Assembly: GCF_030316605.1 (NCBI RefSeq)
Contig: NZ_CP127039.1
Location: forward strand, 930,001 to 994,000
Direction of reading: 5' to 3'
DNA length: 64,000 nt
DNA from: Spiroplasma ixodetis Y32
GTDB lineage: Bacteria; Bacillota_I; Bacilli_A; Mycoplasmatales; VBWQ01
Shown: one piece after another, positions 1 through 9,239 of the stretch
How positions within the stretch are numbered: the stretch's first letter is position 1
Layout of the letters: each line of letters begins with the position of its first letter
Translations under genes and position numbers: made by a program
Notes under the pieces: model-generated
Database searches by the model: none
The model's input: only the letters and a program-made list of their open reading frames with translations
What the model was told of the DNA's origin: nothing

Positions 1-1
1 T

Positions 2-1126
2 GCGATTTTAGTTAAAGCTAAAGATGGTAAAGAAAAGAAATATACTACTAAATATATGATAATTGCTACTGGTTCAAAAGTAAAAATGTTTGATAATCCT
101 AATGGTCCACAAGGTTTAAGTGAAAAAGATTTAAAAACAAACCAAACATTATTAACTTCGACTGAAATTCTTTCTTTAAAAGAAGTTCCAAAAACACTAA
201 CTATTATTGGTGGTGGTGTTATTGGAGTTGAGTTTGCTTGTTTATTTAGTACACTTGGTACTAAAGTTACTATTATTGAATATTTAGATCGTATTTTAGC
301 ATTACTAGATGAAGATATTAGTACAACTTTAACTAAAATTCTTGAAAAAAATGGTGTTAATATTATTACTGGTCATAGTGTTAATGAATTAAAGGATAAA
401 ACTTTAACTTATTATGCTGTAACCGATAAAGAACATAAAAAACCATTAACAGTAACTAGTGACTATTGTTTATTAAGTACTGGAAGAACGCCAATTACTG
501 AAGGTTTTACTAATTTGGGAATTCAAATTAAGCCTAATCAAGCATTTGCCGTAAATAATAAATTGGAAGCTTTAGATGATAACAATAATGTTATTGATAA
601 TATATATGTAATTGGAGATGCTAATGGTCAAAGAATGCTTGCTCACGTTGCATCAACACAAGGATTAGCAGCACTTAATAATATTTTAGTTAAAGAAGGT
701 AGAACGGATGCTGATAATCAGCCATTGAAAGAGCAAGAAGTAGATTATAATAAAATGCCTAGTTGTATTTATTCATTCCCTGAAGTGGCAAGTGTTGGTT
801 TAACTGAAACTGAATGTAAATCTTTAGGTAAAGAATATTTGATGAAGAAAATACCATTTACTATTAATGGTAAGGCATTGGCTGATGGTGAGACTGATGG
901 TTTTGTTAAAATAATTATTGATAAAAAATATGGAGAAATCCTAGGTGCTCATATTTTATGTTCAACGGCTACTGATATAATTGCTGAAATTATTAATATT
1001 ATGCAAATGGAAGGTACTATTGTTGAATTAGCCTCTTCTTGTCATCCACATCCAACAATGTCAGAAGTAGTTATGGATGTTGCACAAGATTTAGAATTAG
1101 AATGATACAAAGTTAATAAAAAATAG
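2..1126 (+). CDS. lpd: dihydrolipoamide dehydrogenase (E3), 5' end outside window
   Basis: E3 of the pyruvate dehydrogenase complex: a cytoplasmic FAD enzyme that reoxidises dihydrolipoamide with NAD+. The visible part runs from the first Rossmann domain (MIIATGS) through the NAD-binding fold (TIIGGGVIGVEFA), the second FAD motif (NIYVIGDANG) and the dimerisation domain, which carries the catalytic His-Glu region (SSCHPHPTMSE). The reading frame is open from base 2, so the N-terminal FAD/CxxxxC part lies upstream. The codon at 1103-1105 is UGA; read as Trp it adds WYKVNKK before the UAG at 1124-1126. Family assignment is secure. The exact C-terminus depends on genetic code 4, which the rest of the window supports. 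Confidence 0.95.
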
Positions 1127-1138
1127 AAAATAATAAAA

Positions 1139-1169
1139 ATGTACCTAAAAATTTAAAGGTACATTTTTA
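1139..1169 (+). terminator. intrinsic terminator after lpd
   Basis: An inverted repeat AATGTACCT / AGGTACATT is followed by a T-rich run. It sits 13 bp after the lpd stop codon. Confidence 0.8.
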
Positions 1170-1192
1170 TTGTAAAATTAATATAATATTGA

Positions 1193-1450
1193 TTAAAAAG
1201 TATTGCTTCTTCTTTTTTTGTCAAAAAAATAATTAGTGGTATTACTGTTAATTTCTTTTTGTAAATATTTATTTCATGTAGTTATTTGTTCAAATTGTAT
1301 ATTTTTTAAATTTTCATTACATAAATTATTCTTTTCTGACGTTCTTTTTTTAAATAGTGTTTGAAATGTTTTTACTTCATTTTGTTGCATTTCTGTTTTA
1401 TCTTTATCTTCTAATAATTTGCATATAATAGTATTTTTTCTGTTCGGCAT
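1193..1450 (-). CDS. hypothetical 85-aa protein, possibly the 3' part of an IS-split gene
   Basis: Open frame from ATG at 1450 to UAA at 1193-1195, with one internal UGA (Trp) in ITTWNKY. It is lysine- and asparagine-rich with no membrane segment and is not a family I recognise. The start lies only 13 bp inside the left end of the first IS1595 copy. A second minus-strand fragment (2407-2488) abuts the other side of that copy. The two may be pieces of one gene interrupted by the element, in which case this start would be internal and the product not made. Confidence 0.45.
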
Positions 1451-1463
1451 TTAATAAAAATAA

Positions 1464-2406
1464 CGGACTTCTCCCCACATTTACTTGTGGAGGAAACAAT
1501 GAAATTGAATGAGTTCAACAATGCTTTTCAAACAGAACAGGATTGTTTAAAATATATAGCAATTTTGAAGAAAAACAAATGTATCATGTGTTCTTGAACA
1601 AGTTTGAATACTTCTAATTTAAGAAGAATAAGATGTTTGAAATGTCATCAAACATTTAGTATTCTTCATGGCACCATTTTTTACAAGTCACAAACACCTT
1701 TGAGATTTTGATTTTATCTCATCTTTAGATGAATAAACACCAAACATGGAATTACATCAACTGATGTTGCAAAAGAATTGGGTGTGACTTTGAAAACTGC
1801 TTGAAGAATGGGTCATGAAATCAGAAATCGTATTGCCAAACAAGAACATCAATTTATTGTTGAGGGCATAGTGCAAATGGATGAAATGTATCTTTCACAT
1901 ATGGGTTTTAAAAAACAAGGAAGATCTTTGATAAATAAAACATTAATTGTTGGGATTTATGAAAAAACAACCAATAATTTAATTGTGAAAGTAATCAAAA
2001 ACGCAAAAAGTAAAAATCTTTTGCAGTTTGCAAGAAACCATATTTCTTCAAAGTGTGATGTACATACTGATTCTTGAAAAGGATATCGTGATTTCAAATC
2101 ACTTTTCCCTAATCACAAAACAGTTAACCATCTTGATGGTTATGTTTCAAAAATTGGCGTAAATACCAATCAAATTGAATCAGTATGAAAACATATACGA
2201 AGAACATTTAAAACACATATCAAAGTTGCAAAACATCATGTTCATTTATATGACAAAGAAGCTGCATATAAATTCAACAAGATACCTACTTTTGAAACTG
2301 TAAAATGCTATGTTTCATTTAAAAATGTGGGGAGAAGTCCGTAGATAGGCTTTTCTCAGCATTTATGTGATAAAATTTAAAAATAGTACATAAAGGGAGA
2401 AAAGCC
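1464..2406 (+). mobile_element. IS1595-family element, copy 1 (943 bp)
   Basis: Left end CGGACTTCTCCCCAC. A perfect inverted copy of this end follows the transposase gene. Beyond it lies a further ~65-bp tail ending GGGAGAAAAGCC, which imperfectly mirrors the left end (GGnCTTcTCCC). In other copies 8-bp target duplications begin exactly outside CGG and GCC, so those are taken as the ends. Copy 1 lacks a perfect 8-bp duplication: the flanks are aaaaataa and taaaaata, offset by one base. Confidence 0.9.
1499..2344 (+). CDS. IS1595-family (ISXO2-like) transposase, altered C-terminus
   Basis: Cut-and-paste DDE transposase. An N-terminal zinc ribbon shows two Cys pairs (CIMC about residues 26-29 and CLKC about 46-49), followed by a helix-turn-helix and the DDE core. 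The core is visible as Asp in QMDEMYL, Asp in HTDSWKGY and Glu in QIESVWKH. GGAGG lies 6 bp before ATG. Seven or more UGA codons must be read as Trp. Compared with the 273-aa consensus, copy 1 has a 2-nt insertion near base 2302. This replaces the last six residues with a tail that runs through the subterminal repeat to UAG at 2342. It also has a few substitutions (HLDGYV, LYDKEA). Probably full length but perhaps impaired. Confidence 0.85.
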
Positions 2407-2488
2407 TAAAAATATTTTCTTTACATTTCACTGCTTGTTCTCAATTTTTATCTTTTGGAATATCAAAATCATATTTATTTGTTGACAT
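2407..2488 (-). pseudogene. 5' gene fragment cut by IS1595 copy 1
   Basis: ATG at 2488 is preceded by AAAGGAAAAA (SD-like) and encodes 27 residues (MSTNKYDFDIPKDKNWEQAV...). The frame then enters the right end of the IS element. One UGA is read as Trp. Family unrecognised. Likely the N-terminus of the gene whose remainder is at 1193-1450. Confidence 0.5.
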
Positions 2489-2528
2489 TTTATTATTTTT
2501 CCTTTCAAGATAAAAAAATGTTAATTAT

Positions 2529-2560
2529 GTCACTTTGGAGAAAAAACCAATAGTAGTGAC
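2529..2560. other. short hairpin GTCACT/AGTGAC
   Basis: Imperfect inverted repeat: GTCAC...GTGAC with an inner TGG/CCA pairing. No T-run on the plus side and no clear role. It lies between an IS-disrupted gene and the terminator of the 325-aa gene. Confidence 0.3.
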
Positions 2561-2681
2561 AAGTTAATTTTATAATGATATTTAAAAATATTTATATTTT
2601 TAAATATTAAGATTAGATATAAAAAAAATAATATATATTTTTGATTTATGTTTTTTAATTTGTATAAAAAAGTGTAAAAAA

Positions 2682-2717
2682 ATTACTTTAATTTTTTACT
2701 TAGAAAATTAAAGTAAT
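2682..2717 (-). terminator. intrinsic terminator of the 325-aa gene
   Basis: ATTACTTTAATTTT pairs with AAAATTAAAGTAAT across an 8-nt loop. Reading the minus strand, the stem is followed by TTTTTT. It begins 9 bp past the UAA at 2726. Confidence 0.75.
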
Positions 2718-2725
2718 CATTATTT

Positions 2726-3703
2726 TTAAATAACTTTATTAATTTGATTTTTTGTTTTATATTCAACAAATATTTTTTGAAAAAGAGGATCTGTTAAAAC
2801 ATTATTTAATACTAGTTGTTCATATGTTTCATAGTTGTGATTTCTTTGCACATAATATGTTTCATAAGCAAATAAGTGCATAATCATATTACCAATGGTA
2901 GGATTACTTTCTTTATTATTTTTTCAAAGTATTTCTCGTAGTTTAATATCGTATTTTTTAAATAACATATTCATTGAATATTTTATTTTATGTGGTCTAG
3001 TTAATATTAATTTTTCAATGGCACTACTAATATTAAGACCATTAGCAAATATATCATCTAAACTATGAATAAAATTTCTCAATTGAATTAATTCGAGATC
3101 TTCAAATAATTGTTTATTATCTTGCAAAATTTTTTTCATTAATAACATTTTAACATGACTATCATTTTGTTCAATATAAATAGGAATTTTAATCATATCA
3201 GTGAAACTTCTAATGATTGGAATTAATTCTTGTTTAAATTGATAGCTTAAATGGTAGTGAATTATAAAAAATAATAATAAAAGATTTTCATATATTTTAT
3301 TTAAATTCAAAAAGGTAAGTGATTTTTTATGTTCATCTATTGTTTTAATAAATGACTGATGGAATTGAGTGATAATATTAATAATATCTTGTGAAGTATT
3401 TTTCAAATATACGTTTTTAAAATTGGTAAGTATAGTTTTTTTATATATAAGATTTGCATTATTAAATTCTTTTAAAGCATTTTTATAATAATCTGTTGTG
3501 AATGTTTCTGAAAGTTCTTTTTGTAAACTATTAATTTTTTCTTCATCACAAAGAATAACTGCATCTTGATAGTTTAAAAATAAAACAATTCAATTTATAC
3601 ACATTTTTTTTTGATCAACAGTTAAATTTGTATCAACGAAACATTGGAATAAAGCACCGCCAGTTTCAATGATACACTCATCAGCTGTTTTGTTAATTAA
3701 CAT
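2726..3703 (-). CDS. unknown 325-aa cytoplasmic protein
   Basis: ATG at 3703 is preceded by an AGGTG Shine-Dalgarno 8 bp upstream; stop UAA. Two UGA codons (CINWIVLF, REILWKNN) are read as Trp. No signal peptide and no clear transmembrane segment. Predicted mainly helical, rich in Leu, Ile, Lys and Asn. I do not recognise the family. It has its own promoter-like -10 (TATAAT) about 88 bp upstream and its own terminator, so it is monocistronic. The promoter, 5' UTR and first codons are duplicated in tandem directly upstream. The SD region is complementary over 12 nt to the loop of a candidate small RNA at 57.1 kb. Both suggest that its expression is regulated. Confidence 0.75.
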
Positions 3704-3830
3704 TATTTGGCACCTAACTTTCTTTTTTGTAGTTTTAATAATTTAATTAAAAAGTGTTTTAAGGTCAACTATCTTCTTTAATATTCTATCATTATAAATG
3801 ACTTTTTTAAATTTTAGTAAAAATTACCAA
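3704..3830 (-). promoter_or_regulatory. promoter and 5' UTR of the 325-aa gene
   Basis: On the minus strand TATAAT (plus 3791-3796) lies upstream of an ~80-nt leader ending GTTAGGTGCCAAATA before ATG. The -35 region is AT-rich and only weakly TTGACA-like (TTTACT, 20 bp away). The AGGTG core is the ribosome-binding site. Bases 3707-3718 on the plus strand are identical to the loop of the small RNA at 57143-57154. Confidence 0.55.
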
Positions 3831-3954
3831 TTTTAATAATTTTTTTAAACAAGTTAAAAAATGACTATTAACTTTAGATTTTTAAATAATTTGAAAAAAT
3901 ATTTAAAAATTTTTTAAATCATTAGATAATCAGATGTATTTTTTTGTTCAATAG

Positions 3955-4035
3955 TTAATTTTGCGTCAATGAAACATTGAAATAAAAAACCTCTATTTTA
4001 ATGATGCAATTATTAGTTGTTATATTAATTAACAT
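3955..4035 (-). pseudogene. duplicated N-terminal fragment of the 325-aa gene
   Basis: ATG at 4035 begins MLIN like the intact gene and diverges within a few residues (MLINITTNNCIIKIEV). It reaches UAA after 26 codons. Upstream it retains the same RBS (4039-4050) and -10 (plus 4123-4128) as the intact gene. It could still be transcribed as a short RNA carrying the same RBS. Confidence 0.7.
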
Positions 4036-4205
4036 TATTTGGCACCTAACTTTCTTTTATAATTTGATAACTTTTAATTAAAATATATTTTAAAAGTCAG
4101 TTATCTCTTTTAATCTTCTATCATTATAAATGACTTTTTTAAATTTTAGTAAAAATTACCAATTTTAATATTTTTTTTAAACAAGTTAAAAAATATTATT
4201 AACTT

Positions 4206-4687
4206 TAAATTCTAAAATGTTATTTTTAAAATTATTTAATGATTTTAAAGTAGGTTACTATTATTATATTTATATAACATCAACATATACTCTAAAATTG
4301 AAGTAATGCTCATATTTTATCTCAAATTCTTTATACAAGGGAGTCTAATAATTTTTAAATAAGTATAATTTGTTATGCAAGTTTTTTATAAACTTTTATA
4401 TTTTTTCTAATTTTTTAAATATTAATTTTATAATCAAAAACTTAGTTAAAGACTTATGGTACAAGATGTGATAGTGTGAATCTTGTATTATTATTCTAAC
4501 ACATAATATTTGAAACTTCTTCTTTTTGGAAATTATTATTAATTGTAATAAAAAACTTTAGTATTAGCGATAATTATTAGTTAAAAGCATTTTTTACTAT
4601 AAATTAATTATAAAATAGATTATTAAAATTATAGTATTTTAACTTTAATAAGAGTAAAAAAACTAATTTTATGAAAAATAAAGAGAT
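4206..4687. other. intergenic, no supported gene
   Basis: Very AT-rich stretch with stops in all frames. I see no RNA gene, terminator or repeat that I can support. It is probably decayed DNA upstream of the tail-fibre remnant. Confidence 0.5.
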
Positions 4688-5552
4688 GATATTCTTGATA
4701 TAAAAAATAATTGATTTAATATTGCAACTAGTCCATTATAAAAAAAATGAAGTGTAATTATTGCATCAAATGAATTTGAAAAATGATACATTGTTGAATG
4801 AGAATATCAATATCAAATTAGTAGCACCCCTATGGATAATTATATAGTAAATAAAATAACTAAATTTTATTTAGGTGGAAATATTCAACAAACAACACAA
4901 AAAGAAATTATTTTAGATAAATTAACTTTAAATGATAGTGTTGAAATAAAATTATTTTTTAATAAAAATGAAGATGAAATTACTATAACGTCTAATAATA
5001 ATAATTATCAAACTTATATTAGTGCAGTATATCAATTTCAAGGACAGGGAATACCAACCGAATTTATAGCAGAAGAAAATATTGAACACGATTATTATAC
5101 AAAACAAGAAACAAATGAATTATTAGATAAAAAACAAGATAAATTAATTGCTGGTGAAAATATTAAGATTGATGAAAAAACTAATACTATTAGTGCTAAT
5201 GGTGAATCATTATGAGAAATAGATCCTAATCGTCAAAATATAATACAACCTAAAGAAAAAAGAATTATTACTTCAAATAATACTAGAATTGTTGATATAG
5301 CAGACCCTACACAACCATAAGATGCAGTTAACTTACAAACTTTAAATAAAAAAGTAGAAGATGTAAAATCACAATTTCCTATTGCATTTCAAATAAATGC
5401 TGTAAGTCAAGAAATTCCTAGTTTAGAAAGTATTGATAAAACTATTGCTGGTGCTATTAATGAAATTAATAAAAAACAGCCACAACCAACTCCAATTCCG
5501 CCAAGTAGTTCAAATTGAAAAGAAGTAGGAACAAGAGAAAAAAATCAATGAG
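4688..5552 (+). pseudogene. phage tail-fibre / baseplate-like protein, broken
   Basis: One reading frame from 4688 to the IS boundary at 5552 with UGA as Trp, but interrupted by UAA near 4739 and at 5318-5320. The middle section has the modular linker seen in phage tail-fibre and baseplate-upper proteins: YYTKQETNELLDKKQDKLI followed by AGENIKID. After the second stop the frame continues with DAVNLQTLNKKVEDVK, which matches the usual DPTNPxDAVN continuation. The UAA is therefore a point mutation inside an old gene. Trp-rich upstream sequence (EKWYIVEWEYQYQI) shows the frame extends before the ATG at 4832. The 3' end is cut by an IS481-like fragment. Structural role inferred from the motif only. 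Confidence 0.6.
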
Positions 5553-5920
5553 TGTAAGGTAGTACAGACATTTTGGACTATTTTCCATCTAATAAAAGTT
5601 TATCAAAATAATCCATAGGAGTCATTAACCCTAATGATTTATGTGGTTTAGAATTGTTATAATATTCTTGAAAAGAATTAACTAATTTTTGAAATAAACT
5701 AAAATCACTATTTAAATATGGTTTTATTTCAAATAAATTACTTCAATTTCTATGAAATCTTTCAATCTTACCATTACTCTGTGGTGATCTAAACGGTGTA
5801 GTTTCATGAACTATACCTTTTTTATTACAAAAATTTGTAAATCAACGATTCCTTTGTGGTTTTCCACAAGATGTATTAACATATTGACTGCCATTATCAG
5901 TTCTAATTCTTTTAATTTTA
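5553..5920 (-). mobile_element. IS481-like element, left-end fragment
   Basis: Starts with the same terminal TGTAAGGTAGTACAGAC as the complete element at 16641. It ends abruptly at IS1595 copy 2, keeping only the transposase C-terminus. Confidence 0.85.
5578..5920 (-). pseudogene. IS481-like transposase, C-terminal ~113 residues
   Basis: Matches the C-terminal third of the intact transposase at 16666-17724, from KIKRIRTDNG (second catalytic Asp) through SPQSNGKIERFH (catalytic Glu) to the UAG at 5578. The N-terminal two thirds are missing, replaced by IS1595 copy 2. Confidence 0.85.
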
Positions 5921-6861
5921 CGGACTTCTCCCCACATGTACTTGTGGAGGAAACAATGAAATTGAATGAGTTCAACAATGCTTTTCAAACAGAACAGGAT
6001 TGTTTAAAATATATAGCAAGTTTGAAGAAAAACAAATGTATCATGTGTTCTTGAACAAGTTTGAATACTTCTAATTTAAGAAGAATAAGATGTTTGAAAT
6101 GTCATCAAACATTTAGTATTCTTCATGGCACCATTTTTTACAAGTCACAAACACCTTTGAGATTTTGATTTTATCTCATCTTTAGATGAATAAACACCAA
6201 ACATGGAATTACATCAACTGATGTTGCAAAAGAATTGGGTGTGACTTTGAAAACTGCTTGAAGAATGGGTCATGAAGTCAGAAATCGTATTGCCAAACAA
6301 GAACATCAATTTATTGTTGAGGGCATAGTGCAAATGGATGAAATGTATCTTTCACATATGGGTTTTAAAAAACAAGGAAGATCTTTGATAAATAAAACAT
6401 TAATTGTTGGGATTTATGAAAAAACAACCAATAATTTAATTGTGAAAGTAATCAAAAACGCAAAAAGTAAAAATCTTTTGCAGTTTGTAAGAAACCATAT
6501 TTCTTCAAAGTGTGATGTACAGACTGATTCTTGAAAAGGATATCGTGATTTCAAATCACTTTTCCCTAATCACAAAACAGTTAACCATCAAGATGGTTAT
6601 GTTTCAAAAATTGGCGTAAATACCAATCAAATTGAATCAGTATGAAAACATATACGAAGAACATTTAAAACACATATCAAAGTTGCAAAACATCATGTTC
6701 ATTTATATGCCAAAGAAGCTGCATATAAATTCAACAAGATACCTACTTTTGAAACTGTAATGCTATGTTTCATTTAAAAATGTGGGGAGAAGTCCGTAGA
6801 TAGGCTTTTCTCAGCATTTATGTGATAAAATTTAAAAATAGTACATAAAGGGAGAAAAGCC
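5921..6861 (+). mobile_element. IS1595-family element, copy 2 (941 bp)
   Basis: Complete ends CGGAC...AAAGCC. The flanks are taatttta (left) and ttttattt (right), so there is no target duplication. The flanking IS481-like fragments are in opposite orientations. This copy therefore probably sits at a recombination junction, not at its original insertion site. Confidence 0.9.
5956..6777 (+). CDS. IS1595-family transposase, intact (273 aa)
   Basis: Uninterrupted from ATG to UAA in code 4, with the zinc ribbon and all three DDE residues present. Differs from the consensus by MGHEVRN, FVRNH and CDVQTD. Confidence 0.92.
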
Positions 6862-7788
6862 TTTTATTTTTAAAAATAAAAATTCTTGTAAAGAAATAAT
6901 TTCTCAATTACATATGCCAAAGCAAACTTTTTATTATTGAGCTAAACGTTTTTATGATATTTTCTACAAAAATAAACCTTTTGAAGAATTATTATTTAAA
7001 TCAACAAAACCTAAAAATATTAAATATTTGTATAATTTGGAATTATCAGAAAAATTTATAAATTATTTTGTTCAGTATAAAGAAGAGTTTGGTATAGGTG
7101 CTTTTCAATTTTGTTATTTAATAAGACATATTGATGATATTAGGTTTAATTTTTTGCCAAAACCTTCGGTTAAAACTATATATCGTTGATTAAAACGTTT
7201 TGGTTTTTATTCACAAAAAACTATTAAGAAAAAACATTTGAGATATGAAGTAAAAGAAACTGGATTATTGCAGACTGATATTAAAGTAGTATCAGATTAT
7301 ATAACAGGAAGTAAAAGATGATATATTATTGATTTTATTGATGAAAAAACTCGAATTACTTATTGTTATCCATCTGAACAAGCACAACCAGAGATATTGT
7401 AAATGCTACTAAAAATGCTTTAAATTTTTATGAAAAATTGGGAATTAAAATTAAAAGAATTAGAACTGATAATGGTAGTCAATATGTTAATACATCTTGT
7501 GGAAAACCACAAAGGAATCGTTGATTTACAAATTTTTGTAATAAAAAAGGTATAGTTAATGAAACTACACCGTTTAGATCACCACAGAGTAATGGTAAGA
7601 TTGAAAGATTTCATAGAAATTGAAGTAATTTATTTGAAATAAAACCATATTTAAATAGTGATTTTAGTTTATTTCAAAAATTAGTTAATTCTTTTCAAGA
7701 ATATTATAACAATTCTAAACCACATAAATCATTAGGGTTAATGACTCCTATGGATTATTTTGATAAACTTTTATTAGATGGAAAATAG
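6862..7788 (+). pseudogene. IS481-like transposase, 5'-truncated and frameshifted
   Basis: Equivalent to residues ~47-352 of the intact protein at 16666-17724. A missing A in the run after GAACAAGCAC (near 7387) causes a frameshift and UAA at 7400; the downstream catalytic region continues in another frame to UAG at 7786. Confidence 0.85.
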
Positions 7789-7813
7789 TCCAAAATGTCT
7801 GTACTACCTTACA
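6862..7813 (+). mobile_element. IS481-like element, right part
   Basis: Covers transposase codon ~47 to the terminus ...GTACTACCTTACA. Opposite orientation to the fragment at 5553-5920 on the other side of IS1595 copy 2. The two fragments overlap in content, so they derive from two different copies. Confidence 0.85.
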
Positions 7814-7980
7814 AATTGTTTAGATTTTTCTATTTTATTATCAATACTATTTATGACTTTTTTTGAAAAAACTGATACTTTTTTAGTATTTAATATTAAT
7901 AATAATTCATTACTTTGATATATTTTTTCATTAAAATAATCTATTACAGATTCGTGGTATTTAATTTTAGAATTTATTTT
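7814..7980 (-). pseudogene. 3' part of a small coiled-coil gene, cut by two IS elements
   Basis: Minus-strand frame NSKIKYHESVIDYFNEKIYQ... is open over the whole interval between IS1595 copy 3 and the IS481-like terminus. It lies downstream of the 56-codon fragment at 8923-9093 on the other side of copy 3. Removing the IS and one target duplication joins them apart from a one-base slip in a poly-A run. Highly charged and helical; family unknown, phage neighbourhood. Confidence 0.5.
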
Positions 7981-8921
7981 GGCTTTTCTCCCTTTATGTA
8001 CTATTTTTAAATTTTATCACATAAATGTTGAGAAAAGCCTATCTACGGACTTCTCCCCACATTTTTAAATGAAACATAGCATTACAGTTTCAAAAGTAGG
8101 TATCTTGTTGAATTTATATGCAGCTTCTTTGGCATATAAATGAACATGATGTTTTGCAACTTTGATATGTGTTTTAAATGTTCTTCGTATATGTTTTCAT
8201 ACTGATTCAATTTGATTGGTATTTACGCCAATTTTTGAAACATAACCATCTTGATGGTTAACTGTTTTGTGATTAGGGAAAAGTGATTTGAAATCACGAT
8301 ATCCTTTTCAAGAATCAGTATGTACATCACACTTTGAAGAAATATGGTTTCTTGCAAACTGCAAAAGATTTTTACTTTTTGAGTTTTTGATTACTTTCAC
8401 AATTAAATTATTGGTTGTTTTTTCATAAATCCCAACAATTAATGTTTTATTTATCAAAGATCTTCCTTGTTTTTTAAAACCCATATGTGAAAGATACATT
8501 TCATCCATTTGCACTATGCCCTCAACAATAAATTGATGTTCTTGTTTGGCAATACGATTTCTGATTTCATGACCCATTCTTCAAGCAGTTTTCAAAGTCA
8601 CACCCAATTCTTTTGCAACATCAGTTGATGTAATTCCATGTTTGGTGTTTATTCATCTAAAGATGAGATAAAATCAAAATCTCAAAGGTGTTTGTGACTT
8701 GTAAAAAATGGTGCCATGAAGAATACTAAATGTTTGATGACATTTCAAACATCTTATTCTTCTTAAATTAGAAGTATTCAAACTTGTTCAAGAACACATG
8801 ATACATTTGTTTTTCTTCAAACTTGCTATATATTTTAAACAATCCTGTTCTGTTTGAAAAGCATTGTTGAACTCATTCAATTTCATTGTTTCCTCCACAA
8901 GTACATGTGGGGAGAAGTCCG
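7981..8921 (-). mobile_element. IS1595-family element, copy 3 (941 bp)
   Basis: Flanked by a perfect 8-bp direct repeat tttatttt (7973-7980 and 8922-8929). This fixes the element ends at CGG and GCC. Confidence 0.95.
8065..8886 (-). CDS. IS1595-family transposase, intact (273 aa)
   Basis: Full length with all motifs. Only notable change is IKNSKSKN in place of IKNAKSKN. Confidence 0.92.
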
Positions 8922-8922
8922 T

Positions 8923-9093
8923 TTATTTTTTATTTCAATCAGTAAAATCAAAAGATGTGTCTTTTAAAGATATATTATTAAATTCTTGAATTTTTTTCTT
9001 TTCTAAAAAAGATATTTCTGTATGAGCATTTTCTATATTTTTCTTAAAATTTTTAATAGATTGTTCTATTTTATGTTTTTCAAATTGACTCAT
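8923..9093 (-). pseudogene. 5' part of a small coiled-coil gene (56 codons)
   Basis: ATG at 9093 follows AAGGAGTAATTT. Encodes MSQFEKHKIEQSIKNFKKN... ending FDFTDWNKK and UAA, which falls in the IS target duplication. Charged, helix-prone, no membrane segment. It lies just downstream of the terminase remnant's end but faces the same way, as in phage late clusters. Whether the 56-aa product is made is unknown. Confidence 0.5.
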
Positions 9094-9239
9094 ATTAAAT
9101 TACTCCTTATGTCTTAATTTTACTTTAAAATTGTACTATTTTTCATTATTTTTACAAGTATGCTTTTAAACGAAAAATAGCGCCTAAATTCAAGGCGTTT
9201 ATTTTGTGAAACCATAACTATTAATTATATTGTAATTGT

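Larger units (their letters stand above)
3704..4205. repeat. tandem duplication (332-bp period) of promoter, UTR and gene start
   Basis: Bases about 3600-3875 reappear at about 3930-4205 at an offset of 332 bp. Both units contain ATTAACATTATTTGG, the ACCTAAC motif, and the long block around TCATTATAAATGACTTTTTT. The second unit has drifted, so the duplication is not recent. Confidence 0.85.

Noticed and set aside
1808..2077. Repeated 89-codon ORFs starting MGHEIRNR
   Set aside because: They are the middle of the IS1595 transposase between two UGA tryptophan codons, not separate genes.
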